DNA of 64,000 nucleotides from Alloalcanivorax dieselolei B5 (GCF_000300005.1 NC_018691.1:2418001-2482000), one strand, 5' to 3'. Positions 9,945 through 19,685 are shown, counted from the stretch's first letter. Program-made: numbers and translations. Notes: generated by a model not told the origin, from the sequence alone.

Positions 9945-10520
9945 ATGCGCCGGGCGGTGAAAGCGGTGGTAATGGGGGCGTCCTGGGGGGGATTGAACGC
10001 CTTCTCCACGATTCTGGCCGGTTTGCCGGCGCGGTTTCCGGCCGCCGTGCTGCTGGTCCAGCATCAACACGCCAGCGCCGACAACCGGCTGGCGTGGTTG
10101 TTGTCCCGCTACAGCACCTTGCCGGTACGGGCTCCGGAGGATAAGGAAGAGATTCTGCCTGGTCACGTTTATGTGGCGCCGCCGGGGTACCACATGCTGG
10201 TCAACGAGGACGACACCGTGGCACTTTCCACCTATCGGCCGGTGCATTTTTCCCGGCCGTCCATTGATGAGCTGTTCTTCTCCGCGGGTCATGCCTATGG
10301 CGCGGCGCTGGTTGGCGTATTGTTGACTGGCGCCAACGACGACGGCTCCGACGGTCTCGATTATATCCGTCGGCGCGGCGGCCACACTCTGGTGCAGTCA
10401 CCGCAAAGCAGCGAGGCGCCGGTGATGCCCGAGGCGGCGATAATAAAAGGCGCGGCGCGGGAGGTGCTCGATCTGGAACGGATCGGGCCGTACCTGGCGG
10501 ACTATTTGGTTGGGCTGTGA
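9945..10520 (+). CDS. CheB-type methylesterase without receiver domain
   Basis: The 191-residue protein matches the catalytic domain of CheB. The nucleophile is Ser13 in GASWGG, the base His40 in LLVQHQHA and the acid Asp133 in GANDDGSDG; their spacing is close to the E. coli CheB triad. The usual N-terminal receiver is missing, so control must come by another route, perhaps the separate receiver encoded just upstream. Family role: hydrolysis of glutamyl methyl esters set by CheR and deamidation of glutamines. The ATG at 9945 is the first good start after the 90 bp gap. The gene overlaps none upstream and ends 1 bp before the ATG of the next gene. Confidence 0.87.
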   Translation: MRRAVKAVVMGASWGGLNAFSTILAGLPARFPAAVLLVQHQHASADNRLAWLLSRYSTLPVRAPEDKEEILPGHVYVAPPGYHMLVNEDDTVALSTYRPVHFSRPSIDELFFSAGHAYGAALVGVLLTGANDDGSDGLDYIRRRGGHTLVQSPQSSEAPVMPEAAIIKGAAREVLDLERIGPYLADYLVGL

Positions 10521-10521
10521 C

Positions 10522-11655
10522 ATGAAAAAACAGAATATTCTGGTCGTGGACGACCGTCAGGAGAATCTGGTCGCCATGGAGGCGGTGCTGGAAGGGGAGG
10601 ATCGTAACCTGATCATGGCGAAATCCGGTGATGAGGCCCTGGCGCGGGCGCTCAAATATGATCTCGCGCTGATTCTGCTCGACGTGCAAATGCCGGACAT
10701 GGATGGCTTTGAGGTCGCCACGCTGTTGCGACAGAACCGCCGTACCCGGCACATTCCCATCATTTTCGTCACCGCCATTTCCAAGGATCAGAGCTACGTC
10801 TTCAAGGGTTATCAGCACGGCGCGGTGGACTACCTGTTCAAGCCGGTGGATGAACAAATCCTGGAAGCCAAGGTCAATGTCTTCCTGGAGCTGGATCGTC
10901 AGCGCTGGCGCTTGCGGCAAGCCGTGGTGCAGATGAAACGGCTCAAGGACGAGAACGAGCGTTTGCTGCAGGCGCTGGGAGACGCGGTCATCGGCACCGA
11001 CGCGGACGGCGTGGTCAGTTTCTGTAACGCTTCCGCCTGTGCCTTGCTGGACCGCGAACGGGATTCGCTGCTGAGCCGGCCGATCACGCAAGTACTGCCT
11101 ATCGTCGCAGGTGACGACAGCAGCGCAAGCTGGCAGGATAGCCCCATATTCGCCCGCTGCTCGCAAGGGGAAGCCTGGGAAGGCGATTTGACCCTGGAAA
11201 GCGACAGCGAGGATGCGCCTCAATACCTGCGGGTTCACGCCAATCCGGTGTGTCGTCAGGACGATCCGTTCACCGGGACGGTCTTCGTGCTGCGGCCACG
11301 CCATGGCGAGGAACCGATGCGCGGGCCGGAGCGCCGCAAGCATCCCCGTAAACAGATGTTTCGGGAATTGGTGGTGTTTGATCGGGGCACCGGTGGTAAT
11401 GTGGGCAGGCTGACCAATCTGAGCCTGGGCGGGTTCCGGCTGGCCATGCGCCGTGATGCGGCGCCCGGCGAGCACTGGGAACTGGGCATGGTGCTTCCGG
11501 ATCGAATCGGAGACGTGAACACCATGAGCTTCGATGCCCGGGTGGTGTGGAGTGAGCAGGGAACCGGTCCTTCGGAATATCACGGGGGGTTCCAGTTCCT
11601 GGATCTCTCGGAGGCGAATCGGGAGATTGTGGAGACGTTAATGAACAGGTATTGA
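10522..11655 (+). CDS. Response regulator REC-PAS-PilZ
   Basis: The 377-residue protein is read from ATG 10522, one base after the cheB stop; an in-frame TTG at 10510 overlaps cheB. Parts: receiver (about 1-125, predicted phospho-Asp54, YLFKPVDE), a helical linker, a PAS-like segment (about 150-260: [29 protein letters not shown]) and a C-terminal PilZ domain that begins [13 protein letters not shown] and carries [11 protein letters not shown]. PilZ domains bind cyclic di-GMP through the RxxxR and (D/N)xSxxG motifs; RRKHPR and NLSLGG fit. The product could join phosphorylation from the hybrid kinase to cyclic di-GMP. gspE starts 2 bp after the stop, so both are likely on one transcript. Confidence 0.88.
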   Translation: MKKQNILVVDDRQENLVAMEAVLEGEDRNLIMAKSGDEALARALKYDLALILLDVQMPDMDGFEVATLLRQNRRTRHIPIIFVTAISKDQSYVFKGYQHGAVDYLFKPVDEQILEAKVNVFLELDRQRWRLRQAVVQMKRLKDENERLLQALGDAVIGTDADGVVSFCNASACALLDRERDSLLSRPITQVLPIVAGDDSSASWQDSPIFARCSQGEAWEGDLTLESDSEDAPQYLRVHANPVCRQDDPFTGTVFVLRPRHGEEPMRGPERRKHPRKQMFRELVVFDRGTGGNVGRLTNLSLGGFRLAMRRDAAPGEHWELGMVLPDRIGDVNTMSFDARVVWSEQGTGPSEYHGGFQFLDLSEANREIVETLMNRY

Positions 11656-11657
11656 CC

Positions 11658-13184
11658 ATGAGCGAAGCAGTCCTGGAAGGCACCGAAGAACGGCAACTGG
11701 CCGATATGGAAGAAATGCAGGATGGCCCCTTGCTGTTGCCCTACGGTTTCGCGCGCCGCTTCGGTGTGCTGCTGAGGGAAAAAGAAGGGCGCCAGGAGTT
11801 ATGCTGCCGCCGTGGCGCGAATCTGTCCGCGCTGTCCGAAGTGCAACGCTGGCTGGGCGCCTTGCCCCCGGTGGTGACGTTGGATGACGGCGCTTTCAAT
11901 ACCGCCATGGCGCTGACCTATGAACAACAGCGCGGCGCCGCGGCGGAAGCCGCCGACAACCTGGAAGGCCTGGACCTGGCCAGCCTGGCGGATTCTCTGC
12001 CGGAAACCTCCGATCTGCTGGAACAGGAAGACGACGCGCCGATCATTCGCCTGATCAATGCCCTGTTTCAGGAAGCGATCCGCGAGAACGCCTCCGATAT
12101 CCATATCGAAACCTTTGAACGCCGCCTGGTGGTGCGCATGCGCGTGGACGGCGTGCTGCGCGAAGTGCTGACGCCGAAACGGGAACTGGCACCGCTGCTG
12201 GTATCCCGGATCAAGGTTATGGCGCGCATGGACATCGCCGAAAAACGGGTTCCCCAGGACGGTCGTATTTCCCTGCGGCTCGGCGGCCGCGATGTGGATG
12301 TGCGGGTATCGACCATGCCCTCCAGCAATGGCGAACGGGTAGTGCTGCGTCTGCTGGACAAACAGGCCGGGCGGCTGCAAGTCTCCCATTTGGGCATGGG
12401 CAAAGAGTGTGATTCGCGCATGCGCGAACTGATCCACAAACCCCACGGCATCATTCTGGTTACCGGGCCCACCGGTTCCGGTAAAACCACCACGCTGTAC
12501 GCGTCCCTGACCGAACTGAACGAATCCACCCGTAATATTCTTACCGTGGAAGACCCGATCGAATATCAGCTCGAAGGGATCGGCCAGACCCAGGTCAATT
12601 CCAAGGTGGACATGACCTTCGCCCGTGGTTTGCGGGCGATTCTCCGCCAGGATCCGGACGTAGTGATGGTGGGGGAGATTCGCGACCTGGAAACCGCCGA
12701 AATTGCGGTGCAGGCATCACTGACCGGGCACCTGGTGCTTTCCACCCTGCACACCAATACCGCGGTGGGCGCGGTGACCCGTCTGCAGGACATGGGTATC
12801 GAACCCTTCCTGCTCTCCAGCTCCCTGCTCGGAGCCCTGGCCCAACGGCTGGTGAGAGTGTTGTGCGACGACTGCAAGGAAGGCCATGAGCCGACCGAAA
12901 GCGAGCGCGAGTTAATGGGGCTGGCACCGGACCAGGACGCCATCCTGTATCGTCCGGTGGGCTGTGAAAAATGCAATCATCAAGGTTATCGCGGGCGTAC
13001 CGGCATCTATGAGCTGGTGATCATCGATGAGCCCATGCGTCAGTTGATTCATGACCGCGCCGGTGAACTGAAACTGGCCCGCCATGCCCGCACCCTGACG
13101 CCGAGTATCCGTGATGACGGCTGGCGCAAGGTGCTGGCAGGAGAAACCACCATCGAGGAAGTGTTGCGGGTCACTCGGGAAGAC
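11658..13184 (+). CDS. gspE: Type II secretion ATPase GspE
   Basis: The 508-residue cytoplasmic ATPase energises pseudopilus assembly. The core has the Walker [11 protein letters not shown] with Lys276, the aspartate and histidine boxes ([29 protein letters not shown]) and a tetracysteine zinc site with Cys403/Cys406 and Cys436/Cys439. The N-terminal third is the GspL-binding part. ATG 11658 is preferred over the TTG at 11652. The gene is the first of the gsp run, but the usual gspC and gspD upstream are replaced by the kinase/CheR/CheB/PilZ module. A 170 bp gap without a recognisable gene separates it from gspF. The coding frame ends with VTRED; the stop follows at 13185-13187. Confidence 0.95.
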
Positions 13185-13354
13185 TGATTCGCCACCTTCA
13201 ATAAGACGCCGGAAAGGCGCATGGAGAAATGTCGTGAAGTATGGAATTCGAGCAATCGGAGACGCCCCGCAAGCGCCTGTCATGCCATGGTCATGGTTTG
13301 CGGCGACAGTGCCCCCACTTTGCGCCTCTGGGCACGCAGTAACAGGCCGCCATC

Positions 13355-14575
13355 ATGCCCGCGTTTGAATACCGTTCCCTGGATCACCGGGGCAAAGTCA
13401 AAAAAGGCACCGCCGAGGCCGACAGCGCCCGCCAGGTCCGCCAACAGCTGCGGGACAAAGGCTGGGTGCCGCTGGAAGTGGTGGAAACCCGCGACCGGGG
13501 CGGGCAGGGCGGACTGCGTCTGTCCGGCGGTTCCAACAAACTCAAGGGTGCTGAGCAGGCACTGGTGACGCGCCAACTGGCGACGCTGCTCAAATCCGGC
13601 CTGCCGGTGGAGCAGGCGCTGTCCGCGGTGGCCAAGCAGGCCGCCAACCCGCGTGTCGAACGGATCATGATGGCGGTTCGCGCCAAGGTTCTGGAAGGCT
13701 TCAGTCTGGCCCGCGCCCTGGCGGAGTTCCCGCGTGCCTTCCCGGAAATGTATCGGGCCACGGTGGCGGCCGGCGAGCAGAGCGGCCACCTGGAGCAAGT
13801 GCTCGAGCAACTGGCCGATTACCTGGAGACCCGCCATGACACTGGCCGTTCGGTGTCGCAGGCGATGATTTACCCGGCTTTCATCATGGTCTTCTCCATG
13901 GTGTTGATCGGCTTTTTGATGACTTTCGTGGTGCCCAAAATGGTGGCGGTGTTTGAAAACCGCGATCAGAAACTGCCCGCCATTACCGAGGTGGTGATCT
14001 GGCTCAGTGATTTTTCCCGCGACTGGGGCTGGCTGGTGGTACTGGTTGTAATCGGCGCCATCACGTTGTTTGCCCGGGCCCTGCGCGAACCCGGGTTTCG
14101 CCTGCGCGTGCATCGGCGTTTGGTCAATATTCCTTTGGTGGGTACCATGCTGCGCGCTTCGGACGCCGCCCGCCTGGCCAGCACCCTGGGCATTCTCGGC
14201 CGCTCCGGCGTACCGTTGGTGGACGCTCTGTTCATTGCCGCCCAAGTGGTCGGCAATCTGGCCATCCGCGAGGCGGTCAAGAATGCGGCGGCGCGGGTTC
14301 GCGAGGGCGGCAACCTCAGCCGTGCGCTGGACAAGAGTGGTTTCTTCCCGCCCATGCTGGTGCAGATGATCGCCAGCGGCGAGACCTCCGGCGAGCTGGA
14401 TCATATGCTCACCCGGGCGGCGGATTACCAGGAACGGGAGCTCAATAGTACGGTCAGTACTCTTGTGGGACTGCTGGGGCCGATCATGCTGCTGGTGATG
14501 GCGGGATTCGTGATTATGATTGTCCTGGCGGTGATGCTGCCGATCATGCAGATGAACAATTTCATGGCGGGATAA
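13355..14575 (+). CDS. gspF: Type II secretion inner-membrane platform protein GspF
   Basis: The 406-residue protein has the PilC/GspF layout: two homologous cytoplasmic helical domains, each followed by membrane segments (about 170-195, 220-240 and 375-398), and the family opening MPAFEYRSLDHRGKVKKG. It forms the core of the inner-membrane platform and passes GspE action on to the pseudopilins. It lies 168 bp after gspE and 44 bp before gspG. The length is usual for the family. Confidence 0.95.
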   Translation: MPAFEYRSLDHRGKVKKGTAEADSARQVRQQLRDKGWVPLEVVETRDRGGQGGLRLSGGSNKLKGAEQALVTRQLATLLKSGLPVEQALSAVAKQAANPRVERIMMAVRAKVLEGFSLARALAEFPRAFPEMYRATVAAGEQSGHLEQVLEQLADYLETRHDTGRSVSQAMIYPAFIMVFSMVLIGFLMTFVVPKMVAVFENRDQKLPAITEVVIWLSDFSRDWGWLVVLVVIGAITLFARALREPGFRLRVHRRLVNIPLVGTMLRASDAARLASTLGILGRSGVPLVDALFIAAQVVGNLAIREAVKNAAARVREGGNLSRALDKSGFFPPMLVQMIASGETSGELDHMLTRAADYQERELNSTVSTLVGLLGPIMLLVMAGFVIMIVLAVMLPIMQMNNFMAG

Positions 14576-14619
14576 TCCCCTTTTTCTCAGGTGCTCGATA
14601 ACGTAAAGAAGGTGAACAG

Positions 14620-15051
14620 ATGAAAACCAAGCGACGGAACCAGCGCGGTTTTACCCTCCTGGAAATCATGGTGGTAGTGGCGATTCTCGGCCTGCTGGCG
14701 GCGATGATCGTGCCCAACGTGATCGGTCAGGGCGAACAGGCGAAGGTCGATATCGCCAAGACCAACATGTCCCGCATTGTCCAGCAACTGGATATGTACA
14801 AGTTCAACAATGGCCGCTATCCGAGCACCGAGGAAGGTATCCGGGCTCTGGTGGAGCGTCCGGCGTCGGCGAAAAAATGGCCCGAGGGTGGCTATTTGCC
14901 GCAGATCCCCCAGGATCCCTGGGGTAATGATTACGTCTATCTGAGCCCGGGCGTGGACGGTCCTTTCGACCTTTACTCCCTGGGAGCGGACGGTGCTGAA
15001 GGCGGCACCGGTGTGGACGCCGACATCAGCTGGCGCGACAGCAGCAACTGA
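14620..15051 (+). CDS. gspG: Major pseudopilin GspG
   Basis: The 143-residue precursor has a short basic leader cut before Phe in RGFTLLEIMVV, with the conserved Glu at +5, then a hydrophobic helix and the GspG-specific C-terminal part with YPSTEEGIRAL, WGNDYVYLSPG and a Asp-rich calcium-binding end. After cleavage and N-methylation by the prepilin peptidase (not in this window) it polymerises into the pseudopilus. An AAGAAGGTGA ribosome-binding region lies just upstream of ATG 14620. Confidence 0.96.
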   Translation: MKTKRRNQRGFTLLEIMVVVAILGLLAAMIVPNVIGQGEQAKVDIAKTNMSRIVQQLDMYKFNNGRYPSTEEGIRALVERPASAKKWPEGGYLPQIPQDPWGNDYVYLSPGVDGPFDLYSLGADGAEGGTGVDADISWRDSSN

Positions 15052-15082
15052 GGCTGGCGACTGACGACCGGAAGGATCTGCC

Positions 15083-15802
15083 ATGCGGATGCAGCGCGGC
15101 TTCACCCTGCTGGAAATTCTGGTGGTTATCGGGCTGATGGCGATGCTGTCGTTGGCCGTGCTGGTGGTGCCGGTGTGGACCGATGATGGCCGTCAGTTGG
15201 ACACCAGTATCGCCAAGCTCACGGACCAACTGGTGTTGCTCAATGAGCAAAGCCTGTTTTCCGGCCGGCTGATGGCGATGCGTTTCACCGAGCGCGGCTG
15301 GACCCCGGTGGAATACGATGTGGGAGCGCGGGTGTTCCGTCCAGCGGAGGGCAACGGCCTCAGCGCCGAATCCTTGCCGGAAGGCATCGAGTTGCTGTGG
15401 GAAGTGGAGGAACTGGAGCGCGATGAGGATGACCGGGTGACGCCGGTGAATCTCGGTGATGTGGCCAAACGGCTGGTGGACGACAGCAAGTTTTCCGGTG
15501 GCATCGGGCTGCTGGACAAGGAGCAGTCGGAGAAAGACGAACAAGCCCGCTCCGAGCCGTTGCCCCAGGTGTTTTTCTTTCCCAGTGGTGAAACCACGCC
15601 GGTGTTGCTCACGCTCCGTGCCATCAACGAACCGGACCTGGAAATCCGCCGTCGCCTCACCGCGCTTGGCCAGATTCGCGACCCGGATGATGCGGAGGCC
15701 ATTCGCGAAGAAGAAGAGCGCAGCCAGACCATCCGTGAGATGCGCACCCGGACCAGCGAAGACCCCGGTAGTCTGTTCAACCTGAAACGGGACGAGCAAT
15801 GA
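15083..15802 (+). CDS. gspH: Minor pseudopilin GspH
   Basis: The 239-residue precursor has the prepilin cut site RGFTLLEILVVIGLMAM with Glu at +5, then a globular part with strands typical of GspH (SLFSGRLMAMRFTERGWTPVEYD). It is longer than the usual 160-200 residues because of a charged, helix-prone C-terminal tail rich in Glu and Arg (from about residue 205), which may reach other tip proteins. It ends 4 bp inside the start of gspI, so translation is probably coupled. GspH sits near the tip of the pseudopilus. Confidence 0.85.
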   Translation: MRMQRGFTLLEILVVIGLMAMLSLAVLVVPVWTDDGRQLDTSIAKLTDQLVLLNEQSLFSGRLMAMRFTERGWTPVEYDVGARVFRPAEGNGLSAESLPEGIELLWEVEELERDEDDRVTPVNLGDVAKRLVDDSKFSGGIGLLDKEQSEKDEQARSEPLPQVFFFPSGETTPVLLTLRAINEPDLEIRRRLTALGQIRDPDDAEAIREEEERSQTIREMRTRTSEDPGSLFNLKRDEQ

Positions 15803-16206
15803 AAACGCAGAGCGGGTTCACCCTGGTGGAAGTGCTGCTGGCCCTGGCCGTTCTGTCCCTGGCGATGATCGCGCTTGGACAGACTCTGGGCGCCAGCGCC
15901 GTGGCCTACCGCAACATCGACGACACCCGGCTGGCCTATATGGTGGCGGCGGACAAGCTGGTGGAGATGCAGACCTTCCAGCTGTGGCCGGAAAACGGGG
16001 AACAGGATGACCGCGTCAAATATGGCGAGCGCGAATGGTGGGTGCAAACCAAAATCAGCGATGGCCCGTACCCGGATACCCGCCGTGTGGATATCGATGT
16101 GGGGCCTCTGATCGACGATGAGGAAAGGGGGCTGGCATACAGCCTCGCCAGTCTGATCGGCAAACCCGCCGCCGCCATGAACAATCAGAATAACCCGGGG
16201 GGATAA
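15799..16206 (+). CDS. gspI: Minor pseudopilin GspI
   Basis: The 135-residue precursor carries SGFTLVEVLLALAVLSLAM with Glu at +5, followed by a small globular domain with the GspI pattern RNIDDTRLAYMVAADKL. GspI starts the tip complex with GspJ and GspK. The start ATGA overlaps the stop of gspH and its stop overlaps the first base of gspJ. Confidence 0.92.
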   Translation: MKTQSGFTLVEVLLALAVLSLAMIALGQTLGASAVAYRNIDDTRLAYMVAADKLVEMQTFQLWPENGEQDDRVKYGEREWWVQTKISDGPYPDTRRVDIDVGPLIDDEERGLAYSLASLIGKPAAAMNNQNNPGG

Positions 16207-16829
16207 TGCGCCAGCGTGGCTTTACCTTGCTGGAAATGCTGGTGGTGATCGGCATCTTCGCCATGATGTACATAGTGGCGGTGGAGTTTCTCAGCAACGC
16301 GCTGGATAGCCGGGAGCAGCTGGCCGAAGGCGCCACCGAGATGGAAAACAGCCAGCGCGCGGTGACCTATCTCACCCTCGATTTCGAGCAGCTTATTTCC
16401 CGTCCCGTGCGGGATGGCTATGGCGACTACCAGCCGGCCATGATCGGCACCGAGCAATACGTGGAGTTCACTCGCCTGGGCTGGTCCAATCCCTTTCAAC
16501 TGCGCCGCCGCAGCGAGATGCAGAGGGTCATCTACGTTTTCGAGAACGGCACTTTGTACCGGCGCTACTGGCCGGTGCTCGATACCACCGTGGCCACGGA
16601 ATATCAGGAAGACGTTCTGATCGACAACGTCAAACGCTTCACCGTGCGCTACCTGGACCAGAACGATCAGGGTGAGTGGCAGTGGCTGGAATTCTGGCCC
16701 GAGCCGAATGTGGCGACCCAGCCGGTGTGGCTGCAGCGGTTGCCGCGCAGCGTCGAGATCAGCGTTGAACTGGAAAGCGGCGATGTGCTGCACCGCTTCT
16801 TCCGCACGGTGGTGAACCCATGGGCGTGA
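16206..16829 (+). CDS. gspJ: Minor pseudopilin GspJ
   Basis: The 207-residue precursor starts MRQRGFTLLEMLVVIGIFAMM with Glu at +5, then the GspJ globular domain (MENSQRAVTYLTLDFEQLISRPVRDGYG). It joins GspI and GspK at the pseudopilus tip. Stop and start overlap with the flanking pseudopilin genes, fitting a coupled operon. Confidence 0.92.
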   Translation: MRQRGFTLLEMLVVIGIFAMMYIVAVEFLSNALDSREQLAEGATEMENSQRAVTYLTLDFEQLISRPVRDGYGDYQPAMIGTEQYVEFTRLGWSNPFQLRRRSEMQRVIYVFENGTLYRRYWPVLDTTVATEYQEDVLIDNVKRFTVRYLDQNDQGEWQWLEFWPEPNVATQPVWLQRLPRSVEISVELESGDVLHRFFRTVVNPWA

Positions 16830-17911
16830 CCGCGATGAGCCCGCGCCGCCAGCGCGGCATGGCCCTGATTATCGTTTTGATGCTGTTCGCCATCCTTGCG
16901 GCGGTGGCCACGGAGGTGATGTTCCGCCAGGACCGTTTCCGCACCCGCGCCGACAATCTGCTGCAATGGGACAAGCGCTATCAGTACGCCATGGCGGTGG
17001 AAGTGGTGGCCACGCAGGGGCTGATCGACGATCTGGAAGACGACAAGGGCAATAACGCCATGGTGGACGATTGCGTGGAAGAGCAATGGGCGGTGGAATT
17101 GCCCGCCACGCCTTATGAAGACGCCATCCTCAGTGCCTCAGTGCAGGATCTGCAGGGCCGCTTCAACCTCAACTGGCTGGGCACCGCCAGTGGCCCCGGA
17201 TTTGAACGCAATGAGGAAAACCGGGAGCGCCTGCGGAGACTGCTGGAGCAAGTGCTGCCGGAGCCCAACAAGGCTTCCCTGTTGTCCAATGAGATGGCGG
17301 ACTGGATTGATACCAACAACATCGTCGACAACGTGGAAGGGGCGGAGGACAGCGAATATCGCTCCCGCCGTACGCCGAACATGGCGGTGGCTCACGAAAC
17401 CGAATTGCGCGCGCTGCGCAGCTTCACCGTCGAGGATCTGTTTCCGGACATGATGATGTGGGGGCTGTTCACCGCGCTGCCATCGGGCAGCAAACTGAAC
17501 GTCAACACGGCGCCGCAGCCGGTGCTGGACGCGGTGCTGGGGACCATGGCGGGCAACGATGCCGCCAAGGCGGTGATGGCCCTGAGGGAAGAGGGGCCGA
17601 TCGCCGCCGTCGACGACGTCATGGCACTGGCTCCGTTTACGTCCCTCGATGACGAGCAAAAACAGAACCTGTCAGGCATGCTGTCGGTGGGTAGCGAATA
17701 TTTTCAGATTATGGTGGATGTGGAAGTGGACGGGCAGGTCAGCCGTCTGGTCAGCCGGTTGCGCCGCTCTTCCCAGGGCGGGCCGGACGGCACCCGGGTG
17801 TTCAGTCGTCAGGTGACGCCGCTGCTGAGCCCCCTCGAACCGGCCTGCAATCCCTTCTACAATGCGGAAAACGAAAGCAATAATACCGTGGAACTGAACC
17901 CGAACGGCTAG
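16820..17911 (+). CDS. gspK: Tip pseudopilin GspK
   Basis: The 363-residue precursor has RQRGMALIIVLMLFAILAAVATEVMF with a Thr-Glu placed later than the +5 Glu of the other pseudopilins; lack of Glu at +5 is normal for GspK, which caps the tip. The large alpha-helical insert with LNVNTAPQPVLDAVLG (a helix-hairpin-helix like part) and the closing VSRLRRS are typical. It overlaps the end of gspJ by 10 bp. Confidence 0.93.
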   Translation: MGVTAMSPRRQRGMALIIVLMLFAILAAVATEVMFRQDRFRTRADNLLQWDKRYQYAMAVEVVATQGLIDDLEDDKGNNAMVDDCVEEQWAVELPATPYEDAILSASVQDLQGRFNLNWLGTASGPGFERNEENRERLRRLLEQVLPEPNKASLLSNEMADWIDTNNIVDNVEGAEDSEYRSRRTPNMAVAHETELRALRSFTVEDLFPDMMMWGLFTALPSGSKLNVNTAPQPVLDAVLGTMAGNDAAKAVMALREEGPIAAVDDVMALAPFTSLDDEQKQNLSGMLSVGSEYFQIMVDVEVDGQVSRLVSRLRRSSQGGPDGTRVFSRQVTPLLSPLEPACNPFYNAENESNNTVELNPNG

Positions 17912-17952
17912 GCCCGTAGCGGCGGTTAAATAAACGGAAAAGGACGATATTT

Positions 17953-19155
17953 GTGGCCACAGCACTGATTTATCTGGCCCCGGGGGCATTCCGTAATGGA
18001 CTCGCCGCAAGCCCGGCGCTGTACCAGGAATCGCCGGCGGACCCGGTGAGCGAGGGCAGTCTGTCGCAGGCGCTGGAGGCGCTGCATGGGGGCAGTGCGC
18101 GGATCGTCATCGGCGGCGCGGATGCCCTGTGCACCCACGTCAACCTGTCACGGAAGCAAGCGCGTCATCTGCAAAGGGTGTTGCCCTTTCTGCTCGAGGA
18201 GCAGCTGCTGGACGCCCCCGAGCGGCTTTGGTTCGCCGCCGGTAAAGGCGATCACGGCCGCTACCCGGTCACCGTGGTGGACCGGGAAGCCGTGGATGCC
18301 CTGCTGGCCTTGGCCAGGGACGTGCATGTGCACATCACCAGCATCAAATCTTTGGGGGATGTACTGGCCCGCAGTGCGCCGGTGGCCGTGGCCGTGCCGG
18401 GTTGCCAGACACTGGTACTGGATCGCGAGCGGGCCTTGAGCTATGCCGATGAAGCCCAGCTCAGCTCGCTGATGGCCCTGTGCATGGCCCCGGATGAAGA
18501 GGAATTCGCGGTCGCCGGGGAGCCCGTGTCGAACGATCCGGAACAGCCGCTGGCTCGCGTGGACTCCCCGACCGCTCTGTTTCAACAGCTCCGCGACGGC
18601 ATCAATGACGCCGGCACCGTGGAGATCCTGCAGGGGGCTCTGGCCCCGCGCCAGAACCGTCGGGGCGGTCCCTCTCCATGGACGCCGTGGAAACCGGTGC
18701 TGGGCTTGGCCGCGGCGGTGTTCGTGCTGTCCCTGGTGGCGTTGGGTGTCCAGACCTGGCGCTACGAACGGGCCGCGGACCAGGCTCTCGCCGACGCCGG
18801 CAAACTCTACCAAAGTCTGTTCCCGGGGGATCGGGCCACCGCCGGTTTGCGGCGGCAATTCGAGGCCCGCCTGGCCCGCCTTTCCAGTGGCGGTGGCGCC
18901 ACCGGCAGTGCCAGGTTGTTCCAGGTGCTGCCTTCGGTGGCGGCGGTGCTTTCCGCCAGCGAAGTGGAGCCCAAACGGCTGCAGTTCGATGAGCGCCAGG
19001 GCAATCTGTTGCTGGATCTGGGCGCCAAGGAATACGCCGACCTGGAGAAACTGCAAACCGCGTTACGGGAAAAGGGCGTCAATGCGTCCATCGCCAACTA
19101 TCGCAACGGCCCCAATGGGGTCACCGCGCGTATTCGGGTGGAGCAGGCCGGATGA
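17953..19155 (+). CDS. gspL: Type II secretion protein GspL
   Basis: The 400-residue protein has an actin-like cytoplasmic domain (residues 1-240, with LSRKQARHLQRVLPFLLEEQLLD), one membrane segment at about 250-270 and a periplasmic ferredoxin-like domain. It holds GspE at the membrane and pairs with GspM. The GTG start at 17953 follows AAAAGGAC at a suitable distance. It ends 4 bp inside gspM. Confidence 0.93.
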   Translation: MATALIYLAPGAFRNGLAASPALYQESPADPVSEGSLSQALEALHGGSARIVIGGADALCTHVNLSRKQARHLQRVLPFLLEEQLLDAPERLWFAAGKGDHGRYPVTVVDREAVDALLALARDVHVHITSIKSLGDVLARSAPVAVAVPGCQTLVLDRERALSYADEAQLSSLMALCMAPDEEEFAVAGEPVSNDPEQPLARVDSPTALFQQLRDGINDAGTVEILQGALAPRQNRRGGPSPWTPWKPVLGLAAAVFVLSLVALGVQTWRYERAADQALADAGKLYQSLFPGDRATAGLRRQFEARLARLSSGGGATGSARLFQVLPSVAAVLSASEVEPKRLQFDERQGNLLLDLGAKEYADLEKLQTALREKGVNASIANYRNGPNGVTARIRVEQAG

Positions 19156-19682
19156 AACAACAAATAGAGCAAGCCCGAAGCCAATTGAACAAGCGGCTGC
19201 AACCCGCCTTTGAATGGTATGCCTCCAGGGAGCCCCGGGAGCAAATCATTCTGCAGTTGCTCGCCGCTGTCCTGGTGCTGTTCCTGATTTACGCATTGAT
19301 CTGGCAGCCAGTCTGGAACGCGCGGGAATCCGCCCGTCAGCGTTACGTCGCCAACGAACAAACACGGCAGTGGATCGAGCTGAACGCGCCGGCGGTGCGC
19401 GAAGCCCGTGGCCAAAGCGACACTCGCAACAAGGCCAGCGCCTTCGGTGACAACTGGGTCAGCGAGATCAGCCGCTCGGCACAGAACCACGGCCTTACCC
19501 TGCAGGGGTTCACCCCCGACGGTGATCGTTCGGTGAGGATTCAACTGGAAGACCAGCCCGCCAATGCCGTGCTGATCTGGCTGCATTTCCTCGAAGAGCA
19601 GGGCCTCAACCTGGGCACCCTGGAGCTGGGGCCGGGTAACGAGTCCGGCACCGCCACGCTACGTGCGTCCCTGAGCCGCTAG
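19152..19682 (+). CDS. gspM: Type II secretion protein GspM
   Basis: The 176-residue protein has a short cytoplasmic helix, one membrane segment (about 30-52, QLLAAVLVLFLIYALIWQPVW) and a periplasmic ferredoxin-like domain. It partners GspL in the assembly platform. The ATGA start overlaps the gspL stop. gspN does not follow; the next gene, 3 bp on, encodes an unrelated membrane protein. Confidence 0.92.
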   Translation: MKQQIEQARSQLNKRLQPAFEWYASREPREQIILQLLAAVLVLFLIYALIWQPVWNARESARQRYVANEQTRQWIELNAPAVREARGQSDTRNKASAFGDNWVSEISRSAQNHGLTLQGFTPDGDRSVRIQLEDQPANAVLIWLHFLEEQGLNLGTLELGPGNESGTATLRASLSR

Positions 19683-19685
19683 GCG

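Noticed and set aside
10201-11583. A 460-residue minus-strand frame opposite cheB and the PilZ regulator.
   Set aside because: Both plus-strand genes carry catalytic or binding motifs in order; the antisense frame has none.
13188-13354. A missing small gsp gene or a frameshifted end of gspE in the gap before gspF.
   Set aside because: gspE ends at the normal family position and no frame in the gap shows pseudopilin or other gsp features.
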